64,000 bases of DNA from Agrobacterium vitis (GCF_037039395.1 NZ_CP146243.1:62001-126000), one strand, 5' to 3'; positions 26,810-36,984 are shown, counted from the stretch's first letter. The notes: generated by a model not told the origin, from the letters alone. A program made the numbers and translations.

Positions 26810-27448
26810 ATGCTGATTCTGACCGCTTCCCCGGATCGATACGTCGATCGTTCAAATCTCCTAAAACAGATGCACTGCTTGCGCGCGGCAGTCTTCCGCG
26901 AACGTCTTGAGTGGGAAGTCACGATTACTGAGGCAGGAGAACGAGACGAGTACGACGATTTCGACCCGACCTACATACTTGCGATCACCGATGATGAGAG
27001 GGTCGTCGGCTGCGCTCGTCTCCTTCCGGCAATAGGACCGACCATGCTTGAGCGAACGTTTCCGCAGTTGCTGGCAACCGGTTCCCTCAACGCATCTGAC
27101 CGAATGATCGAAAGCTCCCGCTTTTGCGTCGACACATCCTTGCCTGCGGGCAGGGGAGGGGGGCAACTGCATTTCGCGACACTTACCATGTTTGCAGGCA
27201 TCATCGAATGGTCGATGGAAAACGGCTATGACGAGATCGTCACAGCAACCGACCTCCGTTTTGAGCGCATCTTGAACCGAGCCGGATGGCCAATGAAGCG
27301 GCTTGGCGATCCCGTGGCGATCGGCAACACCGTGGCAGTGGCTGGGACACTTCCAGCCGATCGGGAAAGCTTTGAGCGGGTCCGCCCACCGGACTATCGG
27401 TCGATCATAGCCGGATATCGCGGTCATCAGGTTAGGAGCGCTGCGTGA
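26810..27448 (+). CDS. traI: Acyl-homoserine-lactone synthase TraI
   Basis: A 212-residue LuxI-family synthase making the quorum signal (3-oxo-C8-HSL in Ti plasmids) from S-adenosylmethionine and acyl-ACP. It starts MLILTASPDRYVDRSNLLKQ with GGAG before the ATG. Conserved residues are visible: LRAAVFRERLEWEV, EYDDFDPTYILAI, GCARLLPAIGPTML, ESSRFCVD and VTATDLRFERIL. An upstream in-frame start at 26774 is rejected. It is the first gene of the traI-trb operon; its TGA overlaps the GTG start of trbB. The cognate regulator gene traR is not in this window. Confidence 0.94.
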   Translation: MLILTASPDRYVDRSNLLKQMHCLRAAVFRERLEWEVTITEAGERDEYDDFDPTYILAITDDERVVGCARLLPAIGPTMLERTFPQLLATGSLNASDRMIESSRFCVDTSLPAGRGGGQLHFATLTMFAGIIEWSMENGYDEIVTATDLRFERILNRAGWPMKRLGDPVAIGNTVAVAGTLPADRESFERVRPPDYRSIIAGYRGHQVRSAA

Positions 27449-28416
27449 CCCAACTTCGTTCCCATCCACGATTGGTCCGCAAACTGCAGGACGCCCTGGG
27501 CGACCAGCTCTGCGTTGCGCTTGAAGACGCGACGGTGGTCGAAATCATGCTCAATCCCGATGGCCGGCTGTTTATCGAACGGCTGGGGCATGGCGTGGCA
27601 GCTGCCGGCGCGATGAGCTCTACCGCCGCCGAAGTCGTCATTGGCAGCGTCGCCCACGCGCTCCAGTCGGAGGCCGACAACGAGCGACCAATCATCTCTG
27701 GCGAACTGCCAATCGGCGGACACCGCTTCGAGGGCCTGTTGCCTCCGATCGTATCAAGTCCGGCATTCACCATCCGCCGGCGCGCTTCGCGCCTCATCCC
27801 GCTCACCGACTACGTGAAGTCGAAGGTGATGACCGAGGCCCAGGCGTCCGCCATCCGTAGCGCGATCGACGCACGGATGAACATCGTCATTTCAGGGGGC
27901 ACGGGATCGGGGAAGACCACTCTCGCCAATGCAATCATAGCCGAGGTCGTGGCTGCTGCCCCGGAGGATCGGATGGTGATCCTCGAAGACACCGCTGAGA
28001 TCCAATGTGCGGCCGAGAACGCCGTGTCGCTACATACCAGCGATACCATCGACATGGCCCGCCTACTGAAAAGCACGATGCGCCTGCGACCCGACCGCAT
28101 CATTGTCGGCGAGGTCCGCGACGGTGCAGCCCTGACGCTGCTGAAAGCTTGGAACACCGGCCACCCCGGCGGCGTCACCACGATCCATTCCAACACGGCG
28201 ATGTCAGCTCTACGCCGACTGGAGCAACTGACGGCGGAAGCCAGCCAGCAGCCAATGCAGGAGGTGATCGGTGAGGCCGTCGATCTCGTCGTTTCCATTG
28301 AGCGAACGGGGAAGGGGAGGCGGGTCCGTGAGGTCATCCACATCGAGGGATACCGCAACGGCCGCTACCAGACCGAGCATTATGCCCAGATCGATGAGGA
28401 CAGCCATGTCGCGTAA
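27445..28416 (+). CDS. trbB: Conjugal transfer ATPase TrbB (VirB11 family)
   Basis: A 323-residue traffic ATPase of the mating-pair-formation type IV secretion system. Walker A is [15 protein letters not shown], followed by the Asp box [11 protein letters not shown], Walker B region [14 protein letters not shown] and the His box. It acts at the cytoplasmic face with TrbE. Translation starts at a GTG overlapping the traI stop (GTGA), so the two are coupled. Full length. Confidence 0.95.
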   Translation: MTQLRSHPRLVRKLQDALGDQLCVALEDATVVEIMLNPDGRLFIERLGHGVAAAGAMSSTAAEVVIGSVAHALQSEADNERPIISGELPIGGHRFEGLLPPIVSSPAFTIRRRASRLIPLTDYVKSKVMTEAQASAIRSAIDARMNIVISGGTGSGKTTLANAIIAEVVAAAPEDRMVILEDTAEIQCAAENAVSLHTSDTIDMARLLKSTMRLRPDRIIVGEVRDGAALTLLKAWNTGHPGGVTTIHSNTAMSALRRLEQLTAEASQQPMQEVIGEAVDLVVSIERTGKGRRVREVIHIEGYRNGRYQTEHYAQIDEDSHVA

Positions 28417-28810
28417 AATCTCCATTCTTCTCGTTGGCGCAGCGCTTGCCGCCGTTTCTGTCGGCTATGCCGACTTCGCACTCGCCTCTTCGGGCGGCGG
28501 TAGTCTGCCGTGGGAATCGCCGCTGGAGCAAATCCAGCAATCGATCACTGGACCCGTCGCCGGTTTTATCGCGTTGGCGGCGGTCGCCATTGCCGGTGCG
28601 ATGCTGATCTTCGGCGGCGAATTGAATGATTTCGCGAGGCGGCTTTGCTACGTCGCCCTCGTTGGCGGGGTACTTCTCGGAGCTACCCAGATTGTCGCTC
28701 TCTTCGGCGCGACCGGTGCCTCGATCGGCGAGGCTCATTCGCAGGCTGGGCGCAGCATGACCGAGCCCTCGATGACGGCGGCCACTGTGGGGGAGGGGGC
28801 CCATGGCTGA
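28406..28810 (+). CDS. trbC: Conjugal transfer pilin precursor TrbC
   Basis: A 134-residue VirB2-family propilin. The ATG at 28406 has GAGGA upstream and overlaps the trbB end by 11 bp. A long signal sequence ([22 protein letters not shown]) precedes the mature pilin. Two hydrophobic segments ([20 protein letters not shown] and [18 protein letters not shown]) are connected by a short loop, as in cyclised TrbC pilins. The tail [19 protein letters not shown] would be trimmed. Confidence 0.93.
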   Translation: MSRKISILLVGAALAAVSVGYADFALASSGGGSLPWESPLEQIQQSITGPVAGFIALAAVAIAGAMLIFGGELNDFARRLCYVALVGGVLLGATQIVALFGATGASIGEAHSQAGRSMTEPSMTAATVGEGAHG

Positions 28811-29102
28811 GGCTGGTTCCTCTCTCGCACGCTCGCGGGTACACCGGGCGTTATCGCGCCCGAACCTCTTGATGGGCGCCGACCGCGAACTGGTGTTGCT
28901 GACCGCGCTTGCGGCGGTCATCCTAATTTTCGTCGTGCTGACCTGGTACGCGGCTCTGTTCGGCATCGCGATTTGGCTGGTGGCTGTTGCGGCACTTCGC
29001 ATGATGGCCAAAGCCGACCCGCTTATGCGGCAGGTCTACCTCCGCCATATTTCCTACAAGACCTTTTACCGCGCGACGTCGTCGCCGTGGCGCAAGTTTT
29101 GA
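28803..29102 (+). CDS. trbD: Conjugal transfer protein TrbD (VirB3 family)
   Basis: A 99-residue inner-membrane protein. Two closely spaced membrane segments occupy about residues 32-65 ([20 protein letters not shown] then [16 protein letters not shown]), followed by [18 protein letters not shown], conserved in VirB3/TrbD. It overlaps trbC by 8 bp and precedes trbE by 12 bp. It anchors the TrbE ATPase at the membrane. Confidence 0.92.
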   Translation: MAEAGSSLARSRVHRALSRPNLLMGADRELVLLTALAAVILIFVVLTWYAALFGIAIWLVAVAALRMMAKADPLMRQVYLRHISYKTFYRATSSPWRKF

Positions 29103-29114
29103 AGGGGGCTTTCG

Positions 29115-31412
29115 ATGGTCGCCCTCAAATCGTTTCGTCATTCCGGACCGTCGTTTGCCGATCTGGCACCCTACGCTGGTCTCGTCGATAACGGTGTCAT
29201 CCTGCTGAAAGACGGCTCGCTGATGGCCGGCTGGTATTTCGCCGGGCCGGATAGCGAAAGCTCTACCGACGCTGAGCGTAACGAGGTGTCGCGACAGATC
29301 AACGCCATCCTGTCGCGGCTCGGCTCGGGATGGATGATCCAGGTCGAGGCCATCCGGGTGCCGACCGGCGATTATCCGACCGAGGCTCAATCCCACTTTC
29401 CCGATCCGGTCACGCGCGCCATCGACGATGAGCGGCGGGCGCATTTCCAGAAGGAGAGGGGGCATTTCGAGAGCCGCCATGCTTTGATCCTGACCTGGCG
29501 GCCGCCGGAGCCGCGGCGCTCCGGCCTGACGCGGTATGTCTATTCAGATGCGGCCAGCCGTTCTGCGACCTATGCCGACACGATGTTGCAGAGCTTTCTG
29601 ACCTCGATCCGTGAAGTCGAGCAGTATCTCGCCAACGTCGTGTCGATCCGTCGCATGATGACGCGAGAGACGCCAGAGCGGGGCGGATTCCGCGTCGCGC
29701 TATACGACGAACTCTTTCAGTTCATTCGTTTCTGCGTCACCGGCGAAAACCACCCGGTGCGCCTGCCGGATATTCCCATGTACCTCGACTGGCTGGTGAC
29801 GGCCGAGTTGCAGCATGGTCTGACACCAATGGTCGAGAACCGCGTTCTCGGCGTGGTCGCGATCGACGGTCTGCCAGCCGAAAGTTGGCCGGGCATTCTC
29901 AACACGCTGGACCTGATGCCGCTCACCTATCGCTGGTCGTCTCGCTTCATCTTTCTCGACGCGGAGGACGCGAGGGCGCGGCTTGAGCGCACCCGCAAGA
30001 AGTGGCAGCAGAAGGTGCGACCGTTCTTCGACCAATTGTTTCAGACGCAATCCCGCTCGGTCGATCAGGACGCCATGCTGATGGTGGCGGAAACCGAGGA
30101 CGCGATCGCCGAAGCCTCATCACAGCTGGTTGCCTACGGCTATTACACGCCGGTCATCGTTCTGTTCGAGGAGGATCAGGCCCGCCTTCAGGAGAAGTGC
30201 GAAGCCATCCGCCGCCTGATCCAGGCCGAAGGTTTTGGCGCACGCATCGAGACGTTGAACGCCACGGACGCTTTCCTCGGCAGCCTGCCCGGGGTTTCTT
30301 ACGCCAATATCCGCGAGCCGCTGATCAACACCCGCAATCTCGCCGATCTCATTCCGCTGAATTCCGTCTGGTCGGGCAGTCCTAACGCGCCTTGCCCGTT
30401 CTATCCGCCGGCCTCGCCGCCCTTGATGCAGGTAGCATCCGGCTCGACGCCGTTCCGACTAAACCTGCACGTCGATGATGTCGGACACACGCTGATCTTC
30501 GGCCCGACCGGTTCCGGCAAATCGACGCTGCTGGCGCTGATCGCCGCACAGTTCCGCCGATATGCCGATGCCCAGGTGTTTGCCTTCGATAAGGGCGGCT
30601 CGATGCTGCCGCTGACCCTCGGTCTCAACGGCGATCACTACCAGGTCGGCGGCGATATCGGCCCGTCGGCTAGTGGTGAGGTGAAGGCGCTTGCCTTTTG
30701 CCCGCTCGCCGAACTCTCGACCGAGGGCGACCGTGCCTGGGCGGCCGAATGGATCGAGATGCTGGTGGCGCTGCAAGGTGTGACCATCACCCCGGATTAT
30801 CGCAACGCCATCTCCCGACAGATCGCACTGATGGCGGAGGCGCGCGGCCGCTCGCTGTCGGACTTTGTCTCCGGCGTCCAGATGCGCGAAATCAAGGACG
30901 CGCTGCACCACTACACCGTCGACGGTCCGATGGGTCAGTTGCTCGATGCCGAAGAGGACGGCTTGGCGCTTGGCGCTTTCCAGTGCTTCGAGATCGAGGA
31001 ACTGATGAACATGGGCGAGCGCAATCTCGTCCCAGTTCTCACCTACCTGTTTCGGCGCATCGAGAAACGCCTAACCGGCGCGCCCAGTCTCATCATCCTC
31101 GACGAGGCCTGGCTGATGCTCGGCCATCCGGTGTTTCGCGACAAGATCCGCGAATGGCTGAAGGTGTTGCGCAAAGCCAATTGCGCCGTCGTACTTGCCA
31201 CCCAGTCGATTTCGGATGCCGAGCGATCCGGGATCATCGATGTCTTGAAGGAGAGCTGCCCGACAAAGATCTGCCTACCGAACGGAGCGACGGGTAAGGA
31301 AGACCTGAAGCAAATTCGCACCCTGCATTCCGAACAGGGGGCCTCCTGGCCTCTCCACTGGCTCCAGCAAAGGGGGATCGCACATGCCGAAACACTCTTT
31401 CCGACCTCTTGA
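29115..31412 (+). CDS. trbE: Conjugal transfer ATPase TrbE (VirB4 family), internally shortened
   Basis: A 765-residue VirB4-type ATPase that energises pilus assembly and DNA transfer. Walker A is GPTGSGKS (residues 463-470); Walker B is LIILDEAW with Asp663-Glu664. TrbE of Ti-type systems is about 810-820 residues. Here, around residue 724, the sequence goes directly from KICLPNGA to TGKEDLKQIRTLHSE. Homologues have about 50 residues between these (the REFYERIGFN to FVGA segment). The frame is kept, so this looks like an in-frame deletion between Walker B and the C-terminus. Activity may be impaired. trbJ starts 29 bp before its stop. Confidence 0.93.
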   Translation: MVALKSFRHSGPSFADLAPYAGLVDNGVILLKDGSLMAGWYFAGPDSESSTDAERNEVSRQINAILSRLGSGWMIQVEAIRVPTGDYPTEAQSHFPDPVTRAIDDERRAHFQKERGHFESRHALILTWRPPEPRRSGLTRYVYSDAASRSATYADTMLQSFLTSIREVEQYLANVVSIRRMMTRETPERGGFRVALYDELFQFIRFCVTGENHPVRLPDIPMYLDWLVTAELQHGLTPMVENRVLGVVAIDGLPAESWPGILNTLDLMPLTYRWSSRFIFLDAEDARARLERTRKKWQQKVRPFFDQLFQTQSRSVDQDAMLMVAETEDAIAEASSQLVAYGYYTPVIVLFEEDQARLQEKCEAIRRLIQAEGFGARIETLNATDAFLGSLPGVSYANIREPLINTRNLADLIPLNSVWSGSPNAPCPFYPPASPPLMQVASGSTPFRLNLHVDDVGHTLIFGPTGSGKSTLLALIAAQFRRYADAQVFAFDKGGSMLPLTLGLNGDHYQVGGDIGPSASGEVKALAFCPLAELSTEGDRAWAAEWIEMLVALQGVTITPDYRNAISRQIALMAEARGRSLSDFVSGVQMREIKDALHHYTVDGPMGQLLDAEEDGLALGAFQCFEIEELMNMGERNLVPVLTYLFRRIEKRLTGAPSLIILDEAWLMLGHPVFRDKIREWLKVLRKANCAVVLATQSISDAERSGIIDVLKESCPTKICLPNGATGKEDLKQIRTLHSEQGASWPLHWLQQRGIAHAETLFPTS

Positions 31413-32193
31413 GACTGCAAACGTGGTCGCCGTCGTTGTGGCTGCGCTTACGATGGCGTTGCCGCTTCCAGCTGAGGCCGGCGGCGTGACGGGACAGGCA
31501 ACCGAATGGACACAGCTCGCCAACAATACCGAACTGATCTCACTTGTCGGCAAGTCGGCCGAGCAGGTCAACAACCAGATTACCCAGATCTCGCAGCTTG
31601 CCGAGCAAATCCAGAACCAGATCAACATCTACAACAACATGCTTCAAAACACGGCGCAATTGCCAAACCATGTCTGGGGCCAGGTCGAGAACGACCTGAA
31701 AAACTTGCAAAACGTCGTGGCCCAAGGGCAGGGCGTCGCCTTCTCGATGGGCAATATCGACGATGTCCTGAAACAGCGCTTCCAGAGTTTTTCCGAGATG
31801 AAGAGCAATCTACCGGATGGTGCAAGCTTCTCGTCGACCTATCAGAACTGGTCCGACACCAATCGCGATACGATCGGCGGCACCTTGAAGGCCGCGAACC
31901 TTACAGCGGACCAGTTCTCGAGCGAGGAGAGCACGATGTCGTCGCTGCGATCAATGTCGGAGACGGCCGACGGCCAGATGAAGGCGCTGCAGGTCGGACA
32001 CCAGATCGCCGCCCAGCAGGTCGCGCAAATGCAAAAGCTGCGTGGCCTGGTTTCCCAGCAGATGACGATGATGGGCACATGGTTCCAGTCGGAACAGGCG
32101 CAAAAGGATTTGGCCCAGGCGCGCCGTGAACAGTTCTTCAGCGGAAGCGAGCATGACATCCGCAGTGGGCAGACGATGGAGCCTCGCTGGTGA
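31384..32193 (+). CDS. trbJ: Conjugal transfer protein TrbJ (VirB5 family)
   Basis: A 269-residue periplasmic or pilus-tip protein. The signal peptide is NVVAVVVAALTMALPLPAEA. A long helical Gln/Asn-rich region follows (VNNQITQISQLAEQIQNQIN), likely coiled coil. The C-terminus FFSGSEHDIRSGQTMEPRW resembles the end of TrbK. The start lies inside the trbE end, and its TGA overlaps the GTG of trbK. Full length. Confidence 0.92.
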   Translation: MPKHSFRPLETANVVAVVVAALTMALPLPAEAGGVTGQATEWTQLANNTELISLVGKSAEQVNNQITQISQLAEQIQNQINIYNNMLQNTAQLPNHVWGQVENDLKNLQNVVAQGQGVAFSMGNIDDVLKQRFQSFSEMKSNLPDGASFSSTYQNWSDTNRDTIGGTLKAANLTADQFSSEESTMSSLRSMSETADGQMKALQVGHQIAAQQVAQMQKLRGLVSQQMTMMGTWFQSEQAQKDLAQARREQFFSGSEHDIRSGQTMEPRW

Positions 32194-32417
32194 GCCCGCG
32201 TCTTGTTATCATCCTTGTTGTCGTGGGGATCGTCGCATCGGGTGTAGGCGTCGCCCGGTGGATCGTGCAGCCCCATCCGGCGTCAGTGTCTGGAACGGGA
32301 GAAGCTTCGCAAGCAACCACATCCGATGCGGCCCGACGTGAACATCGAGAAAAATTCTTCGGTGGCGATACCGATCGCGACATTCGCGGTGGCCAGGAAA
32401 TGAAACCGAGATGGTGA
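32190..32417 (+). CDS. trbK: Entry-exclusion-type protein TrbK
   Basis: A 75-residue protein with an N-terminal membrane segment (LVIILVVVGIVASGVGVARWIV) and a short periplasmic tail ending [20 protein letters not shown]. It is placed between trbJ and trbL as in Ti plasmids. It starts at a GTG overlapping the trbJ stop; trbL begins before its own stop. TrbK in related plasmids reduces uptake of a second copy; here the role is inferred from position and the C-terminal motif. Confidence 0.85.
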   Translation: MSPRLVIILVVVGIVASGVGVARWIVQPHPASVSGTGEASQATTSDAARREHREKFFGGDTDRDIRGGQEMKPRW

Positions 32418-33601
32418 TCGTTGCACGTCCCCTCCGCCTCGAACTCGCCCTGGTCGCGATCGGCCTTGTGTTGTTTGCGAGCGCGCCGGCCTTTGCACAA
32501 CAGGGTCAGGTGCTGACCACCCTGGAGAATTCCGTTGTTACTGCAGCCAAAGGCTGGGAGACGACGGTCATGAATGCGGCCCGGTCATTGTTCTGGATCC
32601 TGGCGGGGATCGAGATCGGCATCGCCGCCGTGTGGCTGGCGATTAGCGCTGCCTCGCTTGATAGCTGGTTTGCCGAGCTGGTGAAGCGCATCATGTTCAT
32701 CGGATTATTCGCCTTCATCCTCGACCGGGGGCCGGCCTTCGCCAAGGCTGTCGTCGACAGCCTCTACCAAATTGGTGCTGGCGGTGGGTCTGCGTCGCCG
32801 GCCAACATTTTTGACGCCGGCATTCGCGTTGCGACCAAGATGTCGGAACAGGCGAAATTTGGCCTCTTCGAGGATAATGCCCTGGCGATAGCCGCCGTCT
32901 TCGCCATGGTCGTGGTCGTCGTCTGCTTCTCGCTTGTTGCTGCCATCTTCGTCTCGGTCATGGTCGAGATGTATGTCGGCTTGCTTGCCGGCATGATCAT
33001 GCTCGGATTGGGCGGAACGTCCTATACCAAGGACTTCGCCATCAAATACTTGGTCTACGCCTTTTCTGTCGGCATGAAGCTGATGGCGCTGGTGATGATC
33101 GCCAAGATCGGCTCCGACATCCTGCTGGGCCTGGCGGAGGCACCAACCGCAACCTCGGAGCAGTTCATCACGACGCTCGCGATCGCCGGCATATCGGTCG
33201 TGGTCTTCGTCATCGCCATGTATGTGCCGCCAATCCTGCAGGGTGTCGTTCAGGGCGCCTCCGTAACCAGTGGCATGGAGTCGATCCGCCACGGCGGACA
33301 GGCCGCATCTGTTGCGGCGGGCGCCGGCTTTTTGGCTACCGCAGCAGCCAGCAGAGGGTTTCAGGCTGCAAGTGCGGCAAGGGCAGGGGGAGCGTCCCTT
33401 GGCAGTGCCGCGATGCGCGGCATGGAGGCCGGCATCGGTGGCGCGGCAGGTGCTGTCGGTTCGGCCGCAAAAGACAAAGCGGTCGGGTCACCCGGTGCCT
33501 ATGCCGGTTCGCTGCTCGGCCTTGCCAATGCCAAACTCGACCAGCAGGCCAGCCGCCCCGGAGCTCCGCCTCCACCCCCGCCGATCAACGACACCAAATG
33601 A
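32411..33601 (+). CDS. trbL: Conjugal transfer protein TrbL (VirB6 family)
   Basis: A 396-residue polytopic inner-membrane protein of the transfer channel. It has a signal-like N-terminus and at least five hydrophobic segments (for example [40 protein letters not shown] and [20 protein letters not shown]). The C-terminal third is Ala/Gly-rich and ends in a Pro-rich tail ([12 protein letters not shown]). The ATG overlaps the end of trbK. Full length. Confidence 0.93.
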   Translation: MVIVARPLRLELALVAIGLVLFASAPAFAQQGQVLTTLENSVVTAAKGWETTVMNAARSLFWILAGIEIGIAAVWLAISAASLDSWFAELVKRIMFIGLFAFILDRGPAFAKAVVDSLYQIGAGGGSASPANIFDAGIRVATKMSEQAKFGLFEDNALAIAAVFAMVVVVVCFSLVAAIFVSVMVEMYVGLLAGMIMLGLGGTSYTKDFAIKYLVYAFSVGMKLMALVMIAKIGSDILLGLAEAPTATSEQFITTLAIAGISVVVFVIAMYVPPILQGVVQGASVTSGMESIRHGGQAASVAAGAGFLATAAASRGFQAASAARAGGASLGSAAMRGMEAGIGGAAGAVGSAAKDKAVGSPGAYAGSLLGLANAKLDQQASRPGAPPPPPPINDTK

Positions 33602-33618
33602 CTGGAGGCCGATCCACC

Positions 33619-34281
33619 ATGGCCGGACAAAACATGCCAGATAATCCCTATCTCGCTGCGCGCAACGAATGGAACGAGCGCTATGGATCCTACGTAAAGG
33701 CCGCCGCCGCCTGGCGGATCGTCGGTATCATCGGCATGACCATGGCGATGATCGGTTTTGGTTACGCACTCTACCAGAGCACCCAGGTGAAGCTCATCCC
33801 CTATGTGGTCGAGGTCGACAAGCTGGGTACAGCGGTCAATGCCGGGTTTCCGCAGCAGATCGAATATGCCGATCCGCGGGTGGTACGCGCCACCCTCGGC
33901 AGTTTCGTCTCGAGTTTTCGGAGCGTAACGCCCGATGCAGTGGTGCAGAAGCAATATATCGACCGGACCTATGCACTGCTCAGGACCTCGGACCCGGCAA
34001 CCGAGAAGGTCAATGACTGGTTTCGCTCGAACTCGCCCTTCGAGAAAGCAAAGAATTCGACCGTGGCTATCGAAGTGAACAACATCGTCGCGCTGTCGAA
34101 CCAGAGTTACCAGATCGACTGGACCGAATTTGAGCGCGACCGGCGCGGCAAGGAAACCGCCGTCCGCCGATTCCGTGGCATCGCCACCGTGACCCTCACT
34201 CCACCGCAGGATGAGGGTGTCATTCGCTTGAACCCCATTGGTCTCTATCTCCGCGATTTCGACTGGACAGCACAGCTTTGA
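33619..34281 (+). CDS. trbF: Conjugal transfer protein TrbF (VirB8 family)
   Basis: A 220-residue bitopic inner-membrane protein. The cytoplasmic N-terminus [20 protein letters not shown] is followed by one membrane helix ([20 protein letters not shown]) and a periplasmic VirB8-like domain ([12 protein letters not shown]). The ATG at 33619 has GGAGG 12 nt upstream and matches the family N-terminus. An alternative ATG at 33598 overlaps the trbL stop. It nucleates the transport channel. Confidence 0.93.
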   Translation: MAGQNMPDNPYLAARNEWNERYGSYVKAAAAWRIVGIIGMTMAMIGFGYALYQSTQVKLIPYVVEVDKLGTAVNAGFPQQIEYADPRVVRATLGSFVSSFRSVTPDAVVQKQYIDRTYALLRTSDPATEKVNDWFRSNSPFEKAKNSTVAIEVNNIVALSNQSYQIDWTEFERDRRGKETAVRRFRGIATVTLTPPQDEGVIRLNPIGLYLRDFDWTAQL

Positions 34282-34297
34282 AAGGCATGGCCTGAAC

Positions 34298-35152
34298 ATG
34301 ATTATCCGACTTGAGAATTTTTCGGCCAGGCTGACTTTAAGTACCCTTGGGTCAGTGATGTTAACTTCGGTCTTGCTCAACCCTCTCCACGCTTTAGCTG
34401 CTGACGGCGTCACTGCGAACGAGGCCAAGGGGATGGGGATTTCCACCCAATGGCGTGGGTCGCGGGGTCTCGTCACCAAGGGCGCTGATGGCAAGGTGAT
34501 CTTCCTCTATGGCGAGGTTCAGCCCTCCGTCGTCTGCTCGCCGCTGCAGGTTTGCGACATTGAGCTTCAGGGCGGGGAGGTGGTCCGCGACGTGTTGGTC
34601 GGCGATACCGTGCGCTGGAAGGTCGAACCCGCGACATCGGGAGCCGCTGGAGGTCAAGCCATCCATCTGATCGTCAAGCCGTCGGAGCCCGGTCTCGTTA
34701 CTTCGATGGTGGTGACGACGTCGAGGCGCACCTATCATATCCAGCTGAAGTCCCATTCGACCCAATATATGGCTCGTGTTGGCTTTGAATATCCAGAGGA
34801 TGTTTCAACCAAGCTTGCTGACGTCAACGCGCGGTTGGAGGCAAGCACCGTCCCAGGTGCGGGTGTCCCCGCCGAGCAGCTGAACTTCTCTTATTCTGTT
34901 TCGGGCAGCGCTGGCTGGCGACCGACCCGCGTCTATTCCGATGGGCTCAAGACCTACATTCAATTCCCACGCTCGATCTCCGGCCAGGATGCACCCGTCC
35001 TATTCGTGACATCAGGCGGACAGAACCGCATCGTCAACTACCGCTTGAAAAGCAACATGATGGTCGTCGACTATCATATCGACCGCGCAGTGCTCGTTTC
35101 CGGCGTCGGGTGGAAACAGGAAAAGGTAACGATCAAAAGGGGAGGGCAATGA
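34298..35152 (+). CDS. trbG: Conjugal transfer protein TrbG (VirB9 family)
   Basis: A 284-residue periplasmic core-complex protein. It starts [15 protein letters not shown] with a signal peptide ending near HALA. The beta-rich VirB9 domain contains [35 protein letters not shown] and the C-terminal [16 protein letters not shown] and [16 protein letters not shown] motifs. Its TGA overlaps the ATG of trbH. Full length. Confidence 0.94.
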   Translation: MIIRLENFSARLTLSTLGSVMLTSVLLNPLHALAADGVTANEAKGMGISTQWRGSRGLVTKGADGKVIFLYGEVQPSVVCSPLQVCDIELQGGEVVRDVLVGDTVRWKVEPATSGAAGGQAIHLIVKPSEPGLVTSMVVTTSRRTYHIQLKSHSTQYMARVGFEYPEDVSTKLADVNARLEASTVPGAGVPAEQLNFSYSVSGSAGWRPTRVYSDGLKTYIQFPRSISGQDAPVLFVTSGGQNRIVNYRLKSNMMVVDYHIDRAVLVSGVGWKQEKVTIKRGGQ

Positions 35153-35628
35153 TGGATACCTTTGCCCGTGCGAAAAGCTTCCTGAACCCAATCCGAAGAT
35201 TTGCCGCAGCCTGCGCCCTCACCATCCTCCTCGCCGGATGCCAGTCTACCGGAGCCGAAGGCCTCGCCACGAGCAATGCGCCGCCGGAGATTTCCGGCCA
35301 GGCGGCAAGTGCCATTGCCGGAGACATGATCAGCCGCCTTGCCGAACAGATCGGGCCGGGGAAGGCGACGGTCGCCCTTAAAGCGGATGCCTCGCCCTTC
35401 GGCCAGGCGCTGGAAGCCACGTTGAAGGGATGGGGCTACGCCGTCGTTACCGATCAGAAGACCGATAGCGGCACCGCGGTCATCCCGCTCGCCTATGTGA
35501 TCTTGGCTGTTGATGGTCAGGTGCTGGCCCGGCTTTCGACCAACACTATCGAGCTCGGACGGGCATACGCAGTCACGGACAACGGCGCGACGCCGGCAAG
35601 CGCCTTGTCGCTGATGCGGCGCGGGTGA
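35149..35628 (+). CDS. trbH: Conjugal transfer lipoprotein TrbH (VirB7-like)
   Basis: A 159-residue outer-membrane lipoprotein. The signal peptide ends in a lipobox, ILLAGC, at about residue 30, and the mature part follows. GGAGGG lies just before the ATG, which overlaps the trbG stop (ATGA). In related systems it stabilises TrbG in the outer membrane. Confidence 0.9.
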   Translation: MMDTFARAKSFLNPIRRFAAACALTILLAGCQSTGAEGLATSNAPPEISGQAASAIAGDMISRLAEQIGPGKATVALKADASPFGQALEATLKGWGYAVVTDQKTDSGTAVIPLAYVILAVDGQVLARLSTNTIELGRAYAVTDNGATPASALSLMRRG

Positions 35629-35639
35629 GGAGAACAACC

Positions 35640-36962
35640 ATGGTGCAATCTCTCAATCTCGGCGGCGCACAGGGCAACCAATCCCAGTCTGGAATGCGGC
35701 GGATCAACCGCCTGCCGATCGTCGTCATTATCGTGTTGGTGGTCGCATTCCTTGCCGTCATCTTTTATGGCCTAGCCTCCCGCGGGCTCTACTTCGGTAG
35801 GGACCGCGGTCCGGAGACAAGTTCGGGCAACCCTGCCTCCACCTACGCCGACCAGATCAAGCGCGGCGTCGCCGATGGCATTATCGGCGAGCCGCAGCAG
35901 CAGACCACCTTCAAGCCGACGCCGGTCGAAACAAAGCGGGTCGAAGAGAAGACCAGCAATCCCTTCGCGTCGCAGCCGGAAGGGCGAGAGAACCAGCAGC
36001 GGGTCCGTGAGCTTGAGCCCGAAGAGGTCTGGCGCGCTCGACTTCAGCGAGAACAGCAAGAGCAATATCTGCGGGAGCAGCAACGCCAGCGGATGGCTCG
36101 CCTGCAGGCGAACAATGCCGCATACGACGCGCCGCTCGCCATTGATCACAGCAAGTTCAAAGCGCGCGGGGTAGCAAAAGGCGCGACAGCGGACACGACC
36201 GCAGTTGCCACAACGCCGTCCGCAACGGCGGGGCAGCCGTCCGATCTCTATGCGGCTGCGTTGCGCGCTGGCTTGGGTGGTCAAAACGCCGATCCCAACG
36301 GACAGAACTCAAAAGAGGACTTTCTCAACGCTGATCTCAAAGATCTCGGTTACTTGTCGAACCGTGTGGTGCCTCAGCAATCGCCCTTCGAGTTGAAACG
36401 CGGGTCGGTCATACCCGCCACACTAATCACCGGCATCAATTCCGATCTCCCGGGCAGGATCACCGCCCAGGTGAGCCAGAACGTCTATGACAGCGCCACC
36501 GGGCATCGTCTGCTGGTCCCGCAGGGCACAAAGCTGTTCGGCCGTTACGATAGCAAAGTGTCATTCGGACAGAAACGTGTGCTGGTTGTCTGGACCGACA
36601 TCATCTTCCCGAATGGTTCGACTTTGCAGATCGGCGGCATGTCGGGGACCGATGCGCAAGGGTATGGCGGTTTCAATGACAAGGTGAACAACCATTATTT
36701 GAAGACTTTCGGCTCGGCCATGCTGATTGCCCTGATCGGGACGGGGATCGACGTGGCCATTCCGGAGAGCTCGACGTTGGCAACACAGGATACAGCCTCG
36801 GATGCGGCGCGTAGGAATTTCGCAGAAACGTTCGGTCGGGTTGCTGATCGAACCATCCAGCGCAATATGGATGTCCAGCCGACCCTCGAAATTCGCCCCG
36901 GCTACAAGTTCAATGTGCTGGTAGATCAGGATATTTCCTTCCAGAATGAATATAAAAACTGA
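35640..36962 (+). CDS. trbI: Conjugal transfer protein TrbI (VirB10 family)
   Basis: A 440-residue core-complex protein spanning both membranes. A single membrane helix near residues 25-45 (LPIVVIIVLVVAFLAVIFYG) is followed by a Gln/Glu/Pro-rich linker and the VirB10 domain (FELKRGSVIPATLITGINSD, YDSATGHRLLVPQGTKLFG, VWTDIIFPNGSTLQI). AGGAG precedes the ATG by 8 nt. It is the last trb gene; its TGA overlaps a motif shared with the recombinase promoter region. Confidence 0.95.
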   Translation: MVQSLNLGGAQGNQSQSGMRRINRLPIVVIIVLVVAFLAVIFYGLASRGLYFGRDRGPETSSGNPASTYADQIKRGVADGIIGEPQQQTTFKPTPVETKRVEEKTSNPFASQPEGRENQQRVRELEPEEVWRARLQREQQEQYLREQQRQRMARLQANNAAYDAPLAIDHSKFKARGVAKGATADTTAVATTPSATAGQPSDLYAAALRAGLGGQNADPNGQNSKEDFLNADLKDLGYLSNRVVPQQSPFELKRGSVIPATLITGINSDLPGRITAQVSQNVYDSATGHRLLVPQGTKLFGRYDSKVSFGQKRVLVVWTDIIFPNGSTLQIGGMSGTDAQGYGGFNDKVNNHYLKTFGSAMLIALIGTGIDVAIPESSTLATQDTASDAARRNFAETFGRVADRTIQRNMDVQPTLEIRPGYKFNVLVDQDISFQNEYKN

Positions 36963-36984
36963 TAATGCAAGATTATTGGACGTC
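36962..36984 (+). repeat. 23-bp motif repeated from the DUF1403/recombinase promoter region
   Basis: GATAATGCAA, two variable bases, TTATTGGACGT. It matches the reverse complement of 12929-12951 at 21 of 23 positions. Sequence similarity to that locus begins exactly here, at the trbI stop, and continues into a second DUF1403 5' end. Confidence 0.75.
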
